In this document: piece after piece, positions 30,791-32,883 of the stretch
How the letters are laid out: each line of letters opens with the position of its first letter
How positions within the stretch are numbered: the first letter of the stretch is position 1
NCBI GenBank assembly: GCA_958430865.1
Contig: CAUDNR010000369.1
Span: 64,631-97,513, forward strand
DNA: 32,883 nt
Source: Entrophospora sp. SA101
Lineage: Eukaryota; Glomeromycota; Glomeromycetes; Entrophosporales; Entrophosporaceae
Reading direction: 5' to 3'
The notes under the pieces: generated by a model
The model's input: the letters and a program-made list of their open reading frames with translations, nothing else
The model's database searches: none
What the model was told of the DNA's origin: nothing
Made by a program: the position numbers and the translations under genes

Positions 30791-31599
30791 AATCCTAATC
30801 TGGTAAATTTAAATATTTGATCAAAATCCATTTATTGAATATAATTCAGAGTTTATAGTGTTGACATTGAAGAATAATTAATTCTATAACGAGATTATTG
30901 TATAATCCGAAATAACAATTATAGTAAAACAATGAAGTGAATGATTGTTGATTAATAATTTTTGAAAAATTCGAAAATAAATAAAAAATAAAAATAAATA
31001 AAATTTGTTTATTTATAAGTTCTTTGTTATTTTTAAATTAATTAATTTGACATTATTCAATTTATATAATCATTTATGCCGGTTTATGATTACAAACACA
31101 TATGCACACAATTTATTTCTTATATTATTATTCGAGACAAAGAATCTTTAATAAGCTTTCTTTTTTATTGCTGGGTTTTGAATTTGAATTTGATCTGATT
31201 TAATCGTCCAAATAAATTGGCCATAATTGTTTATTTAATTTGCCCCAGTTTTTCGTTCTCGCAAATAAATCCCTTTGTGTTAAGACAATATTCTTGATTT
31301 ATTCCTTTGATATATAATATATATATATATATTGTATTGTATTGTTAATTTCAAAATCATCCCATCATCCATCAAACCATTATTTCCTCCACACTTCTAA
31401 TTAGCCCAAACGCCTTTATCATCGACCCCGCGCGGTATTATCTCATTCTACATATAATATAATTCATAATTCATATAAAATTTAATTTTAAAAAAAAAAT
31501 TTTTCTATGCACATCAGTTGAGGAAGGAAGATCTTATAAAAAAATGTTAACACGCGGCCAAACTAAACCTAATTTTATTATTAATATAAATATATAAAA

Positions 31600-31617
31600 A
31601 TGCATAATATTATTATG

Positions 31618-31657
<40 letters not shown>

Positions 31658-31686
31658 TTTATTATTTTTTATTATTTTTATTATTA
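31600..31686. repeat. inverted repeat followed by (ATT)n microsatellite
   Basis: Perfect 9-bp arms ATGCATAAT / ATTATGCAT around a 3-base loop (31600-31620) run straight into about 20 ATT units that become ATTTTT-rich at the right end. Confidence 0.85.
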
Positions 31687-32080
31687 ATTATTTTTTTTCT
31701 CAAATCAAAATTTATTTAAAAAAATTTAAATTTAAATAGTAAATATTAATAAAAAAGGCGGGAATTTTTCATTATTTTTAGAGCAATTAATAATAATTGT
31801 ATTTTATATATGACGATGAATCATCATCATCATCAATGAATGAAAAAATACTCGAGAAAAAAATTAAAAATAAAAAAAAATAATTCACTAAACTTGGTAA
31901 AAAAATTTACAACTGCATTGAACAAGCTGATTCAGCAACATATGAACAAATTATTCTGCTATTTATTTTGCTATATATATGTTTTTTTATGCGAGTTACC
32001 ATCTATTTACCATACTCCCCTGTCATATTTTCCCATCCATCATTATTTTCATTTACATGATTTGCGTTTAAAATTGACTT

Positions 32081-32883
32081 TTATGGTTTATTAATATCTT
32101 TTTTGATGATTTTCTTTTTTAATTGCCCAAATCTTCTTTTTGCCATTTTCATCACTCGAAAATCTATTGTTCTCTTATATACTCTGGCTCTTTTTATGAT
32201 GCCAAATAAAGCATACTTCCCCCAATATATATATATACACTTTATGTAGTAAATATGTGTGTATGTATGTATGTATATATGTATGTATATGCCAAATATG
32301 CCAAATATATTATATATGTAATCATGAAGCTGTGAAACTAACCTAACCAACTAACTGCATCTACAAGTATAAACACGTATGAAAATAAACGTCTTACATT
32401 AAGTTGTCTGACGAACGAAGTAAATTTGCAATGCTTAAAATATTTAGGTAAGACATTAGTAGCAAATTCATCCATGTTACAAATCACAAACACATCACCA
32501 GTATCATTCCACGTTAAATATTCTTTATATTCATCACCATCAAGAAGTCTATTGAATTGATTGATTGATTGATTGATTGAGTGATTGATTGATTGATTGA
32601 GTGATTTGTTGATTGATTTAAAATTAAAATTTTTAAAAAATCACAAGTGCACAAACAACTTACTGATATAATTTAGCAACAAAAGTAGACACAGTGTCAA
32701 GATCATATTTTCCATTTTCTTCTTGGAATAAAGAATCACCACCCTCGGAACAAGTTGATGATAGATGAGAAGAAGAGTTTGAATCAGGATGATAAGTTTG
32801 AAATGATAAAACTTCATTTGATTGAGAAGGCATTATGTTTAATAAGTTATTTGCAAGCTGTTTACTTTCAGTTGCCGCTGTCT
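32081..32883 (-). CDS. HSF-type transcription factor (partial at right edge; third exon apparently frameshifted)
   Basis: Minus-strand exons: 32883(edge)-32664, 32548-32398 and, less surely, 32215-32081. The first two encode the start of a heat-shock-factor DNA-binding domain: TFVAKLYQLLDGDEYKEYLT, WNDTGDVFVICNMDEFATNV, LPKYFKHCKFTSFVRQLN. The WNDTGD..V.. and KH..FTSFVRQLN parts (recognition helix) are diagnostic. MPSQSNEV at 32833 is the first Met, but the frame is open upstream to the edge, so the true start may lie outside. The HSF domain should continue MYGFHK; instead exon 3 after acceptor GGGGGAAG reads YALFGIIKRARVYKRTIDFR and ends as KKDINKP-stop, while the next frame of the same bases gives SDENGKKKIWAIKKENHQ, which fits the end of an HSF wing better. 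One lost base near 32150 explains this. Binding to heat-shock-type elements is expected only if the domain is whole. Confidence 0.8.
32556..32618. repeat. (TTGA/GATT)n microsatellite in HSF intron 1
   Basis: About 15 tetranucleotide units with two GTGA interruptions. It lies in the intron just before the acceptor of exon 2 on the minus strand, where it reads (CAAT)n and forms the upstream part of the acceptor region. Confidence 0.9.

Larger units (their letters stand above)
28027..32080. other. 4 kb gene-poor, microsatellite-rich region
   Basis: No frame has convincing protein character. It holds GATA (28856-28874), CA/TG, GGTC/GTTT, 16-bp and ATT repeats (listed separately), poly-T/A tracts (28043-28068), and scattered AT dinucleotide runs (28190-28200, 31315-31333). 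Its left end should contain the OLE1 3' untranslated region; the rest is either spacer or downstream sequence (or introns) of the HSF gene. Confidence 0.5.

Noticed and set aside
32556..32618. GATT array considered as a CRISPR-like or regulatory array
   Set aside because: Simple tetranucleotide microsatellite without spacers, located in an intron.
1..32883. tRNA, rRNA, CRISPR arrays, riboswitches, bacterial-type ribosome-binding sites
   Set aside because: No T-arm/anticodon arrangement, no rRNA-like sequence and no spaced direct repeats were found; the window is eukaryotic.

Overview
The window looks like nuclear DNA of an early-diverging filamentous fungus, most likely an arbuscular mycorrhizal one (Glomeromycotina, Rhizophagus-like). 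The signs are very high A+T, many short AT-rich introns with GT..AG borders, fungal-type genes (OLE1-type desaturase fused to cytochrome b5, secreted chitin deacetylase), and decayed copies of gene families that I associate with Rhizophagus-type genomes (protein kinase tails, Uma2-like nuclease-like proteins). The organism assignment is inference.

Eight genes can be modelled, five of them with splice junctions that keep one frame from start to stop: a chitin deacetylase (2529-3790, minus, 4 exons, 328 aa), SPB1 rRNA methyltransferase (11155-15024, plus, 16 exons, 854 aa), a MED28-like Mediator subunit (18109-18612, plus, 3 exons, 115 aa), a CCDC124/Oxs1 ribosome-associated protein (21209-22370, minus, 6 exons, 240 aa) and an OLE1-type desaturase (26372-28026, plus, 4 exons, 455 aa). 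Two single-exon genes are an acidic protein with a C-terminal Mim1-like membrane segment (22439-23677, plus) and a BTB/KCTD-type protein (23856-24866, minus). The eighth, at the right edge (32081-32883, minus), encodes a heat-shock-factor DNA-binding domain that runs out of the window and seems frameshifted in its third exon.

Between these genes are graveyards. 150-1935 holds a possible transporter exon and a decayed family gene. 4386-4674 holds a two-exon secreted-peptide gene whose start codon is missing. 5908-11093 holds a frameshifted kinase end, an unidentified decayed coding region, a Uma2-like pseudogene and another remnant that stops about 60 bp before SPB1. 15128-17841 repeats the same families: two more Uma2-like fragments and a second kinase tail that shares about 1 kb of downstream sequence with the one at 6.1 kb. 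20077-20705 carries a Pif1-type helicase remnant next to clustered GTCGCAA inverted motifs. 28.0-32.1 kb is gene-poor and rich in microsatellites.

Functionally, the intact genes are mostly housekeeping (ribosome biogenesis, ribosome rescue, transcription, mitochondrial outer membrane) plus two of interest for symbiosis: lipid desaturation and cell-wall chitin deacetylation. CCDC124 and the Mim1-like gene are divergent with only 68 bp between start codons; the Mim1-like and BTB genes are convergent with 178 bp between stops. I found no tRNA, rRNA, CRISPR array or intact transposon.
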